DNA of 64,000 nucleotides from Aureibaculum algae. GTDB lineage: Bacteria > Bacteroidota > Bacteroidia > Flavobacteriales > Flavobacteriaceae. The first letter of the stretch is position 1, and every line of letters begins with the position of its first letter. The translations under genes were made by a program, and so were the position numbers. The notes under the pieces were generated by a model that saw nothing but the letters and a program-made list of their open reading frames with translations, had not been told where the DNA came from and made no database searches. Positions 53,876 to 62,455 of this stretch are shown here, in pieces. The DNA lies in NCBI RefSeq assembly GCF_006065315.1, contig NZ_CP040749.1, positions 2,494,501 to 2,558,500 of the forward strand. The letters are read 5' to 3'.

Positions 53876-53970
53876 AATTTTATAATGGTATTAGTGTATT
53901 GATATTCGTCTAATGCTATTTTTAAAATAAATTAATTATTTCTCGAAATATCTTTCGAAAGAATTTGTTA

Positions 53971-54492
53971 CTACATAATTTTTTTCACCTCATGTTTTAC
54001 AAGTTCTATTGCTGTTTGAGTAGGTGATTCTTCATTTAATAGTTTTTGTAATACAGCTTCTCTCATTTTGTTTGCCGTACCTACTTCACCTTCTAACATG
54101 GTTTCTTTTAACAAATTTAGGGTATTGTTTTTTGCAGTTACTATCGTTTTCCAACAATTGCTACTAATGTAAATTTGTTGAGCTAGGTTGTGCTCATATT
54201 CCTGTTCTATGTTGGCTAGTAATTTTTTGAAATAAGCAGGTTTATCTTCACTAGAAGGTACTACTCTCACTAATAAATTGTTAGGAGAAATACGTTCTAA
54301 AAAAAGAACCATTCGCTCATAAGCTTGTAATCTAAGTGGTAATGCTGTTTTTTGATTCTCTTTTAACAGCGTAAACGTACGTCTGTTAGATTCGTTTTTA
54401 CTTACTTGTTTAAAGAAAAAAAGGGCTACTGAGCCTGTTACAATAGCAGGTAACGTGTAGCTTAACAGTTCAATAATTTTAGTTGTATCCAT
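53971..54492 (-). CDS. DUF7935-like membrane-anchored protein
   Basis: A 173-residue protein with one N-terminal transmembrane helix (about 9-29) and a helical cytosolic part with LRLQAYERMVLFLERISPNNL (53-73) and QQIYISSNCWKTIVTAKN. This is a conserved flavobacterial family of unknown function, likely coiled-coil. It is divergent from the secreted protein gene at 54696. Confidence 0.75.
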   Translation of the reverse strand: MDTTKIIELLSYTLPAIVTGSVALFFFKQVSKNESNRRTFTLLKENQKTALPLRLQAYERMVLFLERISPNNLLVRVVPSSEDKPAYFKKLLANIEQEYEHNLAQQIYISSNCWKTIVTAKNNTLNLLKETMLEGEVGTANKMREAVLQKLLNEESPTQTAIELVKHEVKKIM

Positions 54493-54695
54493 GGGGTTCG
54501 TTAAAAAATGAATTTTTAATTTATTTGTAATTTGGGTAAAAATAAAGAATTAAAAATAGAGAAAAGTTGAATCAAATAAAAAAAAATAAAAAAAACTTTG
54601 TGATAGGGGTAGGAATTTTTAAATGTTAGTTGTTTAATATATAAATAGGAATATCAACGGCGATTTTTTCGCAATTCTAATTAAAGCTAAACACC

Positions 54696-56309
54696 ATGAA
54701 AAAAAATTATTTAACAGAACTATTTGTGCTGGTTTTATTACTATCACAACTAACAGCCTTCGCTAATGAAGGTTTAATAGTCACTTCAAAAGAAGTACCT
54801 ATCAAATCGAATACCTTTACCAGTACTACAGACCCAGGATGGTCGTATACCTGTGATGACGGTATAGAAGTTGAATTACTAAGTTTAGGATTAAAAAATA
54901 ATGTGCCTGTTTCTTTAAGTATTGGGGATACTAAAGATATTGAGCGTGTTGTTGTTGAAATCGTTTACAAAGGGAATAACCCTGGAAGTACTATTGAAAT
55001 TGAAGATGCTGACGGTAATAAGTATACCGCTTCTAGAGTTGTACCTACCGGAGGAAGTACTAATGTTTGGTATTATAGAACTGAATTACCAGCTACTTCA
55101 GCGGTAAATTATAATAATACAACACAGGCCAGTCATGCACAATCAATTTTGGCGTATGTATTTAGAAAGAAAAATAATGGAACTTCTAGTTCAGGAGTTT
55201 TTACTGCATTAAGTGGATATAATAATATAGAAACAACTACAATTCCTATTCAAACGGATTCAGGTCCTAGAACAGTAACTGTAGAATTACCTATTTCAGA
55301 ATTAACACCAGATGGGAGATACATTCATATTGAAGTTTCAGCAGCTGACGGAAGTTTTGCTGAATTAACAGAAACTATTGATAGTTTTCCTTCAGGGCAA
55401 TGTTGTATTAAAGTTTTTGAACTTAAAATGTCGAATGTGGCTGGTAATGTAGATGAAATAGAAATAAAAATTGATACACGTACTAAAAAGAATGGTCAAA
55501 CCGTGAATGGACAATCTTGGGTTATGGGTGGTGCTATTAAAACTAACGTGAGATGTAGTTGTGTTGAAAATGACACTGAATTACCAACAGCAAATAACTT
55601 TCAAGATTATATTTTATTAGAAGATCTATCTCAAATGCCTGAGGTTACTTTTTCTGACAACTGTTCAGCAGTAACTATAGAATATCAAGAATATAAAAGT
55701 AGAGAATCTTGTGATATTGATTTTAATACGACCAATACCGATTCAAATGTTACTTTTAATGGTATGCCAGGAAATACTGATTATTCTTGGAGTAAAGGTC
55801 ATTATGTTCAAGTACTTGATGGTTCGGCTAAAATTTTAGGAAGAATAAGAAATAATACAGATACTAATTCTGGTTGGGATGTAAATTTATATTTTGAAAC
55901 AGTAATGGGATATGCATTGTGGATTAATGCAGGTGGACAAGCACCAACAGCAGCAGATAAAGACAGGCATAAATATGGAAACGTAGATTTTACGAAAACA
56001 AATGATTTTACTGGTTTTGGAGCAAATGCAACGGATAACTTAGCATTAGTAAATAGTAATCCACATTATTTAGATATTGGACCAAGAGATCAATTTGGTT
56101 ACCCAAGTGTTGCTTTCTATTTAGCATATTCAGGTAATGTGAATGGACAAGCCATACCAAGTGGTCAACATATTGAAATGGATGGAGCCTTTACTAAATG
56201 TGTAAGAGCAAGAGATGGAGCTGATTTATGGGTAAGAGAATGGACGGTGACGGATGCAGCGGGTAATACTGCAGTATTTATTCAACGCGTGGAAGTAGAA
56301 GTTTATTAA
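54696..56309 (+). CDS. Large secreted protein with HYR-like C-terminal module
   Basis: A 537-residue secreted protein: signal peptide (1-24, LTAFANE). The N-terminal part (25-290) is a beta-rich region with EVELLSLGLKNNVPVSLSIGD, then QCCIKVFELKMSN, WVMGGAIKTNVRCSC. From about 300 it reads like an interrupted HYR/Ig-like repeat: VTFSDNCSAVTIEYQE ... VREWTVTDAAGNTAVFIQRVEVEVY, with about 180 residues inserted between the two halves. No type IX sorting domain is present. It is co-directional with, and 28 bases upstream of, a T9SS substrate; the pair may act together on the surface. Function unknown. Confidence 0.65.
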   Translation: MKKNYLTELFVLVLLLSQLTAFANEGLIVTSKEVPIKSNTFTSTTDPGWSYTCDDGIEVELLSLGLKNNVPVSLSIGDTKDIERVVVEIVYKGNNPGSTIEIEDADGNKYTASRVVPTGGSTNVWYYRTELPATSAVNYNNTTQASHAQSILAYVFRKKNNGTSSSGVFTALSGYNNIETTTIPIQTDSGPRTVTVELPISELTPDGRYIHIEVSAADGSFAELTETIDSFPSGQCCIKVFELKMSNVAGNVDEIEIKIDTRTKKNGQTVNGQSWVMGGAIKTNVRCSCVENDTELPTANNFQDYILLEDLSQMPEVTFSDNCSAVTIEYQEYKSRESCDIDFNTTNTDSNVTFNGMPGNTDYSWSKGHYVQVLDGSAKILGRIRNNTDTNSGWDVNLYFETVMGYALWINAGGQAPTAADKDRHKYGNVDFTKTNDFTGFGANATDNLALVNSNPHYLDIGPRDQFGYPSVAFYLAYSGNVNGQAIPSGQHIEMDGAFTKCVRARDGADLWVREWTVTDAAGNTAVFIQRVEVEVY

Positions 56310-56337
56310 GCCAGTATTAAATAAAAAATTTAGAAAG

Positions 56338-57162
56338 ATGAAAAAATTAAGTTTTATATATGTTTTAGTTTGTGTTGGCTTTATAGCAAACGCTCAGTTG
56401 CAACACGAGGATTTTAATTCAACAAGTATGCCTGACGGATGGTCGGCTACTAATTCAGCCAGTGGTCATAGTTGGACCTTTGGTGATACAAACGCTTTAA
56501 AAGGGAGTGGTATGGAAAACCCAGCTTCTTTTCAGTCAGGTGGCGTAGTTTTTAATGATTATAATGCAGGTAGCTTTAATCACAATGTAGTAGGCTTAAT
56601 TAGTCCTTCTATTAATTTAGTTGAAAAAGGTGTTGTTGAAGCTTCAATAGAAATTACCTATAATCTAAGATCTTTTGCTAGTGACGGAACATTTAAAGTT
56701 AATGTTTGGGATGGTGAAGTATGGCAAAATGTATTAAACACAGCTGCTGATTCAGGTGAAAAAAATAGTGGAGAGCATACTATAAGTGTTTTAGATGTTA
56801 GTCAATATATCAATAGTGATTTTAAAGTAGAATTTGTTTTTGATGATGAAAATTCTTTAACATGGGGTGTTGGTATAGACGATTACAAATTGATGGGTGT
56901 ACAAGGATCAAGTATTAAAGGTCTTGAAAGCATTGGTTTTAGATACTATCCGAACCCTGTTGTAGAAGGTGAATTAACCTTAGAATCTAGCGAAGAAATC
57001 TCATCGATTAATGTATATAATAGTATCGGACAAGTAATAATGACAAAAGAGGCTGTTAATTTAGAATCTAAACTTGACATGCAACATTTGGCATCTGGTG
57101 CTTATGTAGTAAAGGTTAATATTGGCGAAAACACTGGTGTTTTTAAGGTGATTAAGCCATAA
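56338..57162 (+). CDS. T9SS type A sorting-domain protein with choice-of-anchor J module
   Basis: A 274-residue protein: signal peptide (1-19, IANAQ), a choice-of-anchor J/cleaved-adhesin beta-sandwich (about 20-185; EDFNSTSMPDGWSATNSASGHSWTFGD and VEFVFDDENSLTWGVGIDDYKL are typical), and a type A C-terminal sorting domain (about 200-274; FRYYPNPVVEGELTLES, INVYNSIGQVIM, GAYVVKV). It should be exported through the type IX machinery and anchored to the cell surface. 28 bases after the previous secreted gene, before a strong terminator. Confidence 0.9.
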   Translation: MKKLSFIYVLVCVGFIANAQLQHEDFNSTSMPDGWSATNSASGHSWTFGDTNALKGSGMENPASFQSGGVVFNDYNAGSFNHNVVGLISPSINLVEKGVVEASIEITYNLRSFASDGTFKVNVWDGEVWQNVLNTAADSGEKNSGEHTISVLDVSQYINSDFKVEFVFDDENSLTWGVGIDDYKLMGVQGSSIKGLESIGFRYYPNPVVEGELTLESSEEISSINVYNSIGQVIMTKEAVNLESKLDMQHLASGAYVVKVNIGENTGVFKVIKP

Positions 57163-57183
57163 TTAATAATAGTTGGTTACTTG

Positions 57184-57214
57184 AAAAAGGCTCCAATATG
57201 GAGCCTTTTTTTTT
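57184..57214 (+). terminator. Rho-independent terminator
   Basis: Perfect 11-bp stem AAAAAGGCTCC (57184-57194) / GGAGCCTTTTT (57200-57210) with a 5-base loop, followed by T to 57214. It ends the secreted-protein operon and lies 24 bases before the stop of the convergent TonB-C gene. Confidence 0.9.
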
Positions 57215-57238
57215 GTTTTATATTGTGATAAAATTATT

Positions 57239-57997
57239 TTAATAGACCTTAAAACTAATAGGCAGTGTATATTTTACATCTATTTTTTCACCATCTCTTG
57301 ATCCCGGTATCCAATTTTTCACTAAACTCACAACGCGTATGGCTTCCTTTTTAAAGAGATCGCTTTTACTTTTATTAACTCTAATATTTCTTAGCACACC
57401 CTCTTTAGAAATAGTGAACTGAACATATACTTTATCCGAAATACCTTGCTGTTGTAATACTTCAGGATATCTTATTTGTTTTCTTATATGACTATAAATA
57501 GCATCAACACCACCTTCATATTCAGGTTGAATAAAATAGTCAAAATGCTTAATTTCATTACCCTTTTCGTCGAAACAATGACCTTCAACGAAAGTGTTAT
57601 TTTTGAAAATATCATTACGCTTTAGCGTTTTGTCTTTATAATAGGTAAGCAGTTCACCATCTAATTTATCGTCATTATAATTTTCTATTATTTGAAGATA
57701 TCCTGACGGATTATAAATTTTACTAGTGCCATGTCTTGTCCAACGATCAATACTAGAATTCTTTATATTCAAATTTGAATAATATGATTCAATAATCAAT
57801 TTCCCAGATTTATCAAACTTTTTTAATTCACCAGCACCAGTGATCGTATCTGAAAAAATATAATGTGAACAGGTAACAGCATTTACACTATCCGTTTTAT
57901 CTCCAAATTGATCAAAATAGTGTTTTTCAATTTTTTGCTGGGCAAATGTGTTGCTCATTATAAAAAATGAAACACTCAATAGCAATACTTTTTTCAT
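57239..57997 (-). CDS. Energy transducer TonB C-terminal domain protein with MORN-like repeats
   Basis: A 252-residue exported protein: signal peptide (1-19, NTFAQ), two MORN-like/toxin-antitoxin_YwqK segments (RHGTSKIYNPSGYLQ, LDGELLTYYKDKTLK; about 88-132), and a TonB C-terminal domain (about 160-252; IRYPEVLQQQGISDKVYVQFTISKEG and PISFKVY). No inner-membrane helix beyond the signal is visible, so it may be periplasmic and not a classical TonB. Common in Bacteroidota; role unknown. Ten bases separate it from prfC on the same strand. Confidence 0.82.
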   Translation of the reverse strand: MKKVLLLSVSFFIMSNTFAQQKIEKHYFDQFGDKTDSVNAVTCSHYIFSDTITGAGELKKFDKSGKLIIESYYSNLNIKNSSIDRWTRHGTSKIYNPSGYLQIIENYNDDKLDGELLTYYKDKTLKRNDIFKNNTFVEGHCFDEKGNEIKHFDYFIQPEYEGGVDAIYSHIRKQIRYPEVLQQQGISDKVYVQFTISKEGVLRNIRVNKSKSDLFKKEAIRVVSLVKNWIPGSRDGEKIDVKYTLPISFKVY

Positions 57998-58006
57998 AAA
58001 TCGTTT

Positions 58007-59593
58007 TTAATACTCACTTGTAAAATGTAATTTAACACTTGGGTATTTACTTTGTGTCATTTGCATGGTAAAAGCAGAATCCGCTAAAAACACCAATTGT
58101 CCTTGTTTGTCTTTTGCTAAATAACGTTGTTTTACACGTTTAAAATCGGCAAATTCATCATTTTTAGGATCTGTAGGTTCTACCCAGCATGCTTTGTGAA
58201 CATTTAAATTTTCATAAGTACATTTTGCACCATATTCGTGTTCCAATCGGTATTGTATTACTTCGTATTGTAATGCACCAACCGTTCCAATTACTTTTCT
58301 ACCATTCATTTCTAAAGTAAATAATTGAGCAACACCTTCATCCATCAATTGGTCTAAACCTTTAGTTAACTGTTTAGATTTCATAGGGTCTGCATTATTC
58401 ACATAACGGAAATGCTCTGGAGAAAAACTAGGTACACCTTTAAAGTGCAATACTTCACCCTCTGTTAAGGTATCTCCAATTTTAAAATGTCCAGTATCAT
58501 GTAAGCCTACAATATCTCCAGGAAAAGACTCTTCTACAATTTCTTTTTTCTCTGCAAAAAAAGCGTTGGGACTAGAAAATTTTAATTTTTTATTATGACG
58601 TACATGCAAGTATGGAGCATTTCTTTTAAAAGTTCCCGATACAATCTTTACAAATGCTAAACGGTCTCGGTGTTTAGGATCCATATTGGCGTGAATTTTA
58701 AATACAAATCCCGTTAATTCTTTTTCTTTAGAATCTACCAAACGTTCTTCAGCTTTTTTAGGCTGTGGGGAAGGAGCAATTTCAATAAAACAATCTAACA
58801 ATTCTTTTACTCCAAAGTTATTTAAGGCTGAACCAAAAAATACAGGTTGTTGATGTCCCGATCTATATGCTTCTAAATCAAAATCAGGATATACTTCTAT
58901 GGCTAATTCTAACTCTTCACGTAATTGATTGGCTGCTTTTTCACCAATCATAGTATCTAATTCTGGGTTGTCAATGTCATCAAATTCCACACCTTCAGAA
59001 ACCACTTGCTTTTTGTCTCCTGAAAATAAGTTTAATGTCTTATCCCAAATATTGTAAATACCTTTAAAATCATACCCCATACCAATAGGGAAACTTAAAG
59101 GGGTTACGGTTAACCCTAATTTCTGTTCTACTTCATCCAATAAATCAAACGCATCTTTACCTTCACGGTCTAACTTATTAATAAAAACGATAATGGGTAT
59201 GTTACGCATTCTACAAACCTCTACTAATTTCTCGGTTTGTTCTTCTACACCTTTGGCAACATCAATTACCACAATAACACTATCTACAGCCGTTAAAGTT
59301 CTAAAGGTATCTTCAGCAAAATCTTTATGCCCAGGTGTATCTAAAATATTAATCTTTTTGTCTTTATAGATAAAAGCCAATACTGATGTTGCTACAGAAA
59401 TACCACGCTGACGCTCAATTTCCATAAAATCAGACGTAGCACCTTTTTTTATTTTATTATTTTTTACGGCACCGGCTTCTTGTATGGCACCACCAAAAAG
59501 TAATAGTTTTTCAGTTAATGTAGTTTTACCCGCATCTGGATGCGATATAATTCCGAAAGTTCTTCGGCGTTCAATTTCTTTTAAAAAGGACAT
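58007..59593 (-). CDS. prfC: Peptide chain release factor 3
   Basis: A 528-residue translational GTPase that recycles RF1/RF2 after termination. G1 is SHPDAGKT (17-24), G2 lies in the QRGISVATS region (62-70), G3 is DTPGHKDF (85-92) and G4 is NKLD (139-142). The C-terminal RF3 domain continues to the end with FAEKKEIVEESFPGDIVGLHD. Full length; a -7 element sits 19 bases upstream. Confidence 0.97.
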   Translation of the reverse strand: MSFLKEIERRRTFGIISHPDAGKTTLTEKLLLFGGAIQEAGAVKNNKIKKGATSDFMEIERQRGISVATSVLAFIYKDKKINILDTPGHKDFAEDTFRTLTAVDSVIVVIDVAKGVEEQTEKLVEVCRMRNIPIIVFINKLDREGKDAFDLLDEVEQKLGLTVTPLSFPIGMGYDFKGIYNIWDKTLNLFSGDKKQVVSEGVEFDDIDNPELDTMIGEKAANQLREELELAIEVYPDFDLEAYRSGHQQPVFFGSALNNFGVKELLDCFIEIAPSPQPKKAEERLVDSKEKELTGFVFKIHANMDPKHRDRLAFVKIVSGTFKRNAPYLHVRHNKKLKFSSPNAFFAEKKEIVEESFPGDIVGLHDTGHFKIGDTLTEGEVLHFKGVPSFSPEHFRYVNNADPMKSKQLTKGLDQLMDEGVAQLFTLEMNGRKVIGTVGALQYEVIQYRLEHEYGAKCTYENLNVHKACWVEPTDPKNDEFADFKRVKQRYLAKDKQGQLVFLADSAFTMQMTQSKYPSVKLHFTSEY

Positions 59594-59612
59594 GTTTATT
59601 TTTTATGGATGG

Positions 59613-59620
59613 CAAAGATA
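59613..59620 (-). promoter_or_regulatory. Promoter -7 element TAnnTTTG (prfC)
   Basis: On the minus strand this reads TATCTTTG; its downstream edge is 19 bases from the prfC start. A -33 TTTG is not obvious. Confidence 0.6.
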
Positions 59621-59703
59621 GTGTTAAGTTTCAAGATTAAAAATTAAAAAACAAAACATGGTCATATGCTTAATAGTAAATAATTTGATACCACCATTTC
59701 ATA

Positions 59704-59720
59704 TTCTAATGGAATTCTAA
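59704..59720 (+). promoter_or_regulatory. Tandem TTCTAA direct repeat, 11-base period (response regulator promoter)
   Basis: TTCTAA at 59704-59709 and 59715-59720, spacing exactly 11 bases. OmpR/PhoB-family regulators bind such head-to-tail sites. It ends 32 bases before the -7 element at 59753, so it lies at about -46 to -62 from the expected start of transcription. The same motif recurs at 61865-61903. Confidence 0.5.
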
Positions 59721-59752
59721 CCTGAGAACGAATCCTCTTTCACACAATACTA

Positions 59753-59760
59753 TATCTTTG
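59753..59760 (+). promoter_or_regulatory. Promoter -7 element TAnnTTTG (response regulator)
   Basis: TATCTTTG matches the consensus and ends 24 bases before the ATC at 59785, but 114 bases before the TTG at 59875. Confidence 0.62.
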
Positions 59761-59784
59761 TAGATTATCTAAATTTTATATAAA

Positions 59785-60465
59785 ATCGTAAAGCAAATAT
59801 TAGTAATAGAAGACGAACCGAATGTTGCGGCATTTATAAGTCAAGGACTTCAGGAATCTGGCTATAAGGTCTTTTTGGCCTATAATGGTTCGAACGGTTT
59901 AGATTTATTGCAGCAAATGCAAATAGACTTAGTAGTACTTGATGTTATTTTGCCAAAAATGGATGGGAGAGAAGTTGCAAAAAAAATTAGAGAAATGGGA
60001 TATACCTATCTTCCTATAATAATGCTAACGGCCTTAGGTACTACTGAAAATATCGTTAAAGGTTTAGATTCTGGTGCAGATGACTACCTTATAAAACCGT
60101 TTAAGTTCAAAGAGCTATTAGCTAGAATTCGTGCTCGTACTAGAAATAAAGGTGTACCTGTTGTTAACAACCCCAAATTAACCATAAAAGATTTAGAATT
60201 AGATACAGAGGCTAAATTGGTAACACGAGCAGGCGAGGAGATTAGTTTGACTTCAACAGAGTTTCGATTATTGCAATACTTATTATTAAATAAAAACAGG
60301 GTATTAAACCGTGTAGATATACTTGAAAAAGTGTGGGATATTAATTTTAATATGGGTACCAATGTGGTAGATGTATATGTCAATTATTTACGAAATAAAA
60401 TTGATAAAAATTTTGAAGTAAAACTGATACATACAGTAATAGGAATGGGGTATATACTTAAATAA
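59785..60465 (+). CDS. OmpR/PhoB-family response regulator
   Basis: A 226-residue regulator if started at ATC 59785. Receiver domain (about 1-120): ILVIEDEPNVAAF holds the acidic pocket Glu9-Asp10, LVVLDVILPKMDG gives phospho-acceptor Asp53, and LIKPFKFKELLARIRAR carries the conserved Lys. The C-terminal winged helix (about 130-226) has LTSTEFRLLQYLLLNKNRVL and NVVDVYVNYLRNKID. No ATG, GTG or TTG exists in frame between the preceding stop and 59875, where a start would delete the acidic pocket. ATC (or ATT at 59773, or GTA at 59788) must initiate, or the sequence has an error. It is followed by its kinase after 8 bases. Confidence 0.85.
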   Translation: MVKQILVIEDEPNVAAFISQGLQESGYKVFLAYNGSNGLDLLQQMQIDLVVLDVILPKMDGREVAKKIREMGYTYLPIIMLTALGTTENIVKGLDSGADDYLIKPFKFKELLARIRARTRNKGVPVVNNPKLTIKDLELDTEAKLVTRAGEEISLTSTEFRLLQYLLLNKNRVLNRVDILEKVWDINFNMGTNVVDVYVNYLRNKIDKNFEVKLIHTVIGMGYILK

Positions 60466-60473
60466 TAATATAA

Positions 60474-61853
60474 ATGCAGATAAGAACAAAAATAACATCC
60501 GTTTTTATAGTATTGACAAGTTTGTTTTTAACGGCCGTTTTTATCATTATTTATTTAGTATCTAAAGATTATACAGAACGTGAATTTTACCTACGTTTAA
60601 GTCAACGAGCAACCATTGCTGCAGAAGGTTATTTGGAAGAGGATGAATTAAACAGTGATATTTATGAAGATATTCGGGTTAAACATTTACAAACATTACC
60701 CAACGAAAAAGAGGTTATATATCCTGTAGATGCTAAGCTTAAAAAGCCACTTAAAGCCTTAGATAATAGTCTACCAGACAGTTTTTATGATAAAATATTT
60801 AGAAATGGGTATGCAGAACTAAAACAAAATGAGTATTACTATACAGGGTTGTTATATCACGATAATCAAGGAGATTTTATTGTTGTATTATCAGCAACTG
60901 ACCTTTATGGATTTGGTAAACTTGATAATTTAAGAGACACGCTAATTTTTGCATTTCTAATCAGTATTGCTTTTATTTCCATATTTGGTACCTATTACGC
61001 AAAACAAGCATTAAGCCCTATTTCAAAAATTATAAAGGAAGTAAACACCATACGAGCCGAAAATTTATCATTACGTTTAAATACGGCTGATGGAAAAGAC
61101 GAATTGGCAGAGCTTTCAACTACTTTTAATAAGATGTTGGATAGGTTGCAAATATCTTTCGATTTACAAAGTAATTTTATCAATAATGCTTCTCATGAAC
61201 TTCGTAATCCGCTTACAGCGATATTAGGACAAATAGAAATAGCACTTTATAAGCCAAGAAGTGCAGATTATTACCTTAATATTTTGAATAAAATAGATAG
61301 AGAAGCATCGCGACTCGATTTCTTGGTTAACGGATTACTTAAATTGGCGAAAACTGATTTTGATTCTAAGGGTTTTGTTATTGATGCCATACGAATTGAT
61401 GAATTGGTATTAGATATAAAAAAGAATCTTGACGTTTCAATTCCTGATAACAAAATAAAAATAGATTTTGAAGGGTTACCAGAAAATGAAGATGCTATAA
61501 CCGTTTTAGGAAGTGACTCTTTATTAAGAGTAGCTCTAAGTAATATTTTAGAAAATGCGTGTAAGTTTTCTGATTATAAAAAAGTAACCTTAAAATTAAT
61601 ATCAGAGACAGGCAACATTATTGTACTTATAAATGATGAAGGTGTTGGTATTCCAGATGATGAATTAAAAAATATTTTTGAACCTTTTTTCAGAGCCTCT
61701 AATGTAAGAGAAATAGATGGTTTTGGTTTTGGACTTCCTTTAGCATACCGTATTATAAAAATGCATTCAGGTGAAATCAGGGTAGTTTCACAAATAAATA
61801 GGGGTACAATGGTTAAAATTACACTTCAAAGTAAATCTACCTATACATATTAA
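60474..61853 (+). CDS. Sensor histidine kinase
   Basis: A 459-residue inner-membrane kinase: TM1 (about 8-29), a periplasmic sensor region (30-155), TM2 (about 157-175), HAMP (about 176-230), HisKA with FINNASHELRNPLT (His241) and a HATPase_c domain (about 340-459) whose N box is LSNILENACKFSD, G1 box INDEGVGIPDDEL and G2 box GFGFGLPLAYRI. It phosphorylates the regulator encoded just upstream; start spacing of 8 bases implies coupled translation. The signal is unknown. Confidence 0.93.
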   Translation: MQIRTKITSVFIVLTSLFLTAVFIIIYLVSKDYTEREFYLRLSQRATIAAEGYLEEDELNSDIYEDIRVKHLQTLPNEKEVIYPVDAKLKKPLKALDNSLPDSFYDKIFRNGYAELKQNEYYYTGLLYHDNQGDFIVVLSATDLYGFGKLDNLRDTLIFAFLISIAFISIFGTYYAKQALSPISKIIKEVNTIRAENLSLRLNTADGKDELAELSTTFNKMLDRLQISFDLQSNFINNASHELRNPLTAILGQIEIALYKPRSADYYLNILNKIDREASRLDFLVNGLLKLAKTDFDSKGFVIDAIRIDELVLDIKKNLDVSIPDNKIKIDFEGLPENEDAITVLGSDSLLRVALSNILENACKFSDYKKVTLKLISETGNIIVLINDEGVGIPDDELKNIFEPFFRASNVREIDGFGFGLPLAYRIIKMHSGEIRVVSQINRGTMVKITLQSKSTYTY

Positions 61854-61864
61854 GGGGTTTTAAA

Positions 61865-61903
61865 TTCTAATCTCATTCTAATTTGGTTCTTATACGGTTC
61901 TAA
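61865..61903 (+). promoter_or_regulatory. Four head-to-tail TTCTAA-like hexamers, 11-base period
   Basis: TTCTAA at 61865, 61876 and 61898 and TTCTTA at 61887, each exactly 11 bases apart. The array ends 11 bases before the -7 element at 61915, placing it at about -26 to -64, a position suited to activation by two dimers of an OmpR-family regulator. It matches the doublet before the response regulator gene. Confidence 0.6.
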
Positions 61904-61914
61904 CTTTAGGCAAT

Positions 61915-61922
61915 TAGTTTTG
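61915..61922 (+). promoter_or_regulatory. Promoter -7 element TAnnTTTG (UspA-like gene and SulP)
   Basis: TAGTTTTG matches the consensus and ends 16 bases before the ATG at 61939. The TTCTAA array occupies the -33 region. Confidence 0.65.
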
Positions 61923-61938
61923 TCCAAAAGTTAAAAAC

Positions 61939-62418
61939 ATGAAAAAAATATTAATTCCAACTGATTTTACAACAGGGTCATTACAGCTTGTAGAGTATGT
62001 TATTTTAAATTATCCAGATAGTTACATAGATATTATTTTGCTCGCAGGTTACAAATTACCAGATAACCGCATCACGTTAATGCACTTTAATGGACGTGAG
62101 CAAATTAACAAACAACTTAACGATGACTTTATTTCAGCTAAGAAAAGTCTTGTACATCAACATAAAAAGAATATCAATAGTATAAGTATTCAATTATTTA
62201 CGGGTGTAAATTCATACGCATTTAACAATTTCTTAATCAAGTTAAATGCAAATGATGCTATTGTACCAAAAGAAAAATCTCTTTGTTACCATGGTAAAAG
62301 ATGGTTTGATCCTACAAAATACCTTAGAAAGAATGTAACTAACATTGTTGAAGTTCCTTATAAAGTTTCAACAGAACTACCACAACAAAAATTTTCATTA
62401 ATAAACATTTTTAACTAG
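61939..62418 (+). CDS. UspA-like small protein
   Basis: A 159-residue protein with the universal stress protein first strand and turn (MKKILIPTDFTTGSLQLVEYV, residues 1-21). The second half lacks the Gly-x2-Gly-x9-Gly-Ser/Thr nucleotide-binding motif, so ATP binding is doubtful. It is preceded by the two-component array and followed 37 bases later by a SulP transporter, so it is likely in the same regulon and may modulate the transporter (inference). Confidence 0.7.
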   Translation: MKKILIPTDFTTGSLQLVEYVILNYPDSYIDIILLAGYKLPDNRITLMHFNGREQINKQLNDDFISAKKSLVHQHKKNINSISIQLFTGVNSYAFNNFLIKLNANDAIVPKEKSLCYHGKRWFDPTKYLRKNVTNIVEVPYKVSTELPQQKFSLINIFN

Positions 62419-62455
62419 TAGCATTTATAAAATAGATTCAATAAAAAAAATAAAT

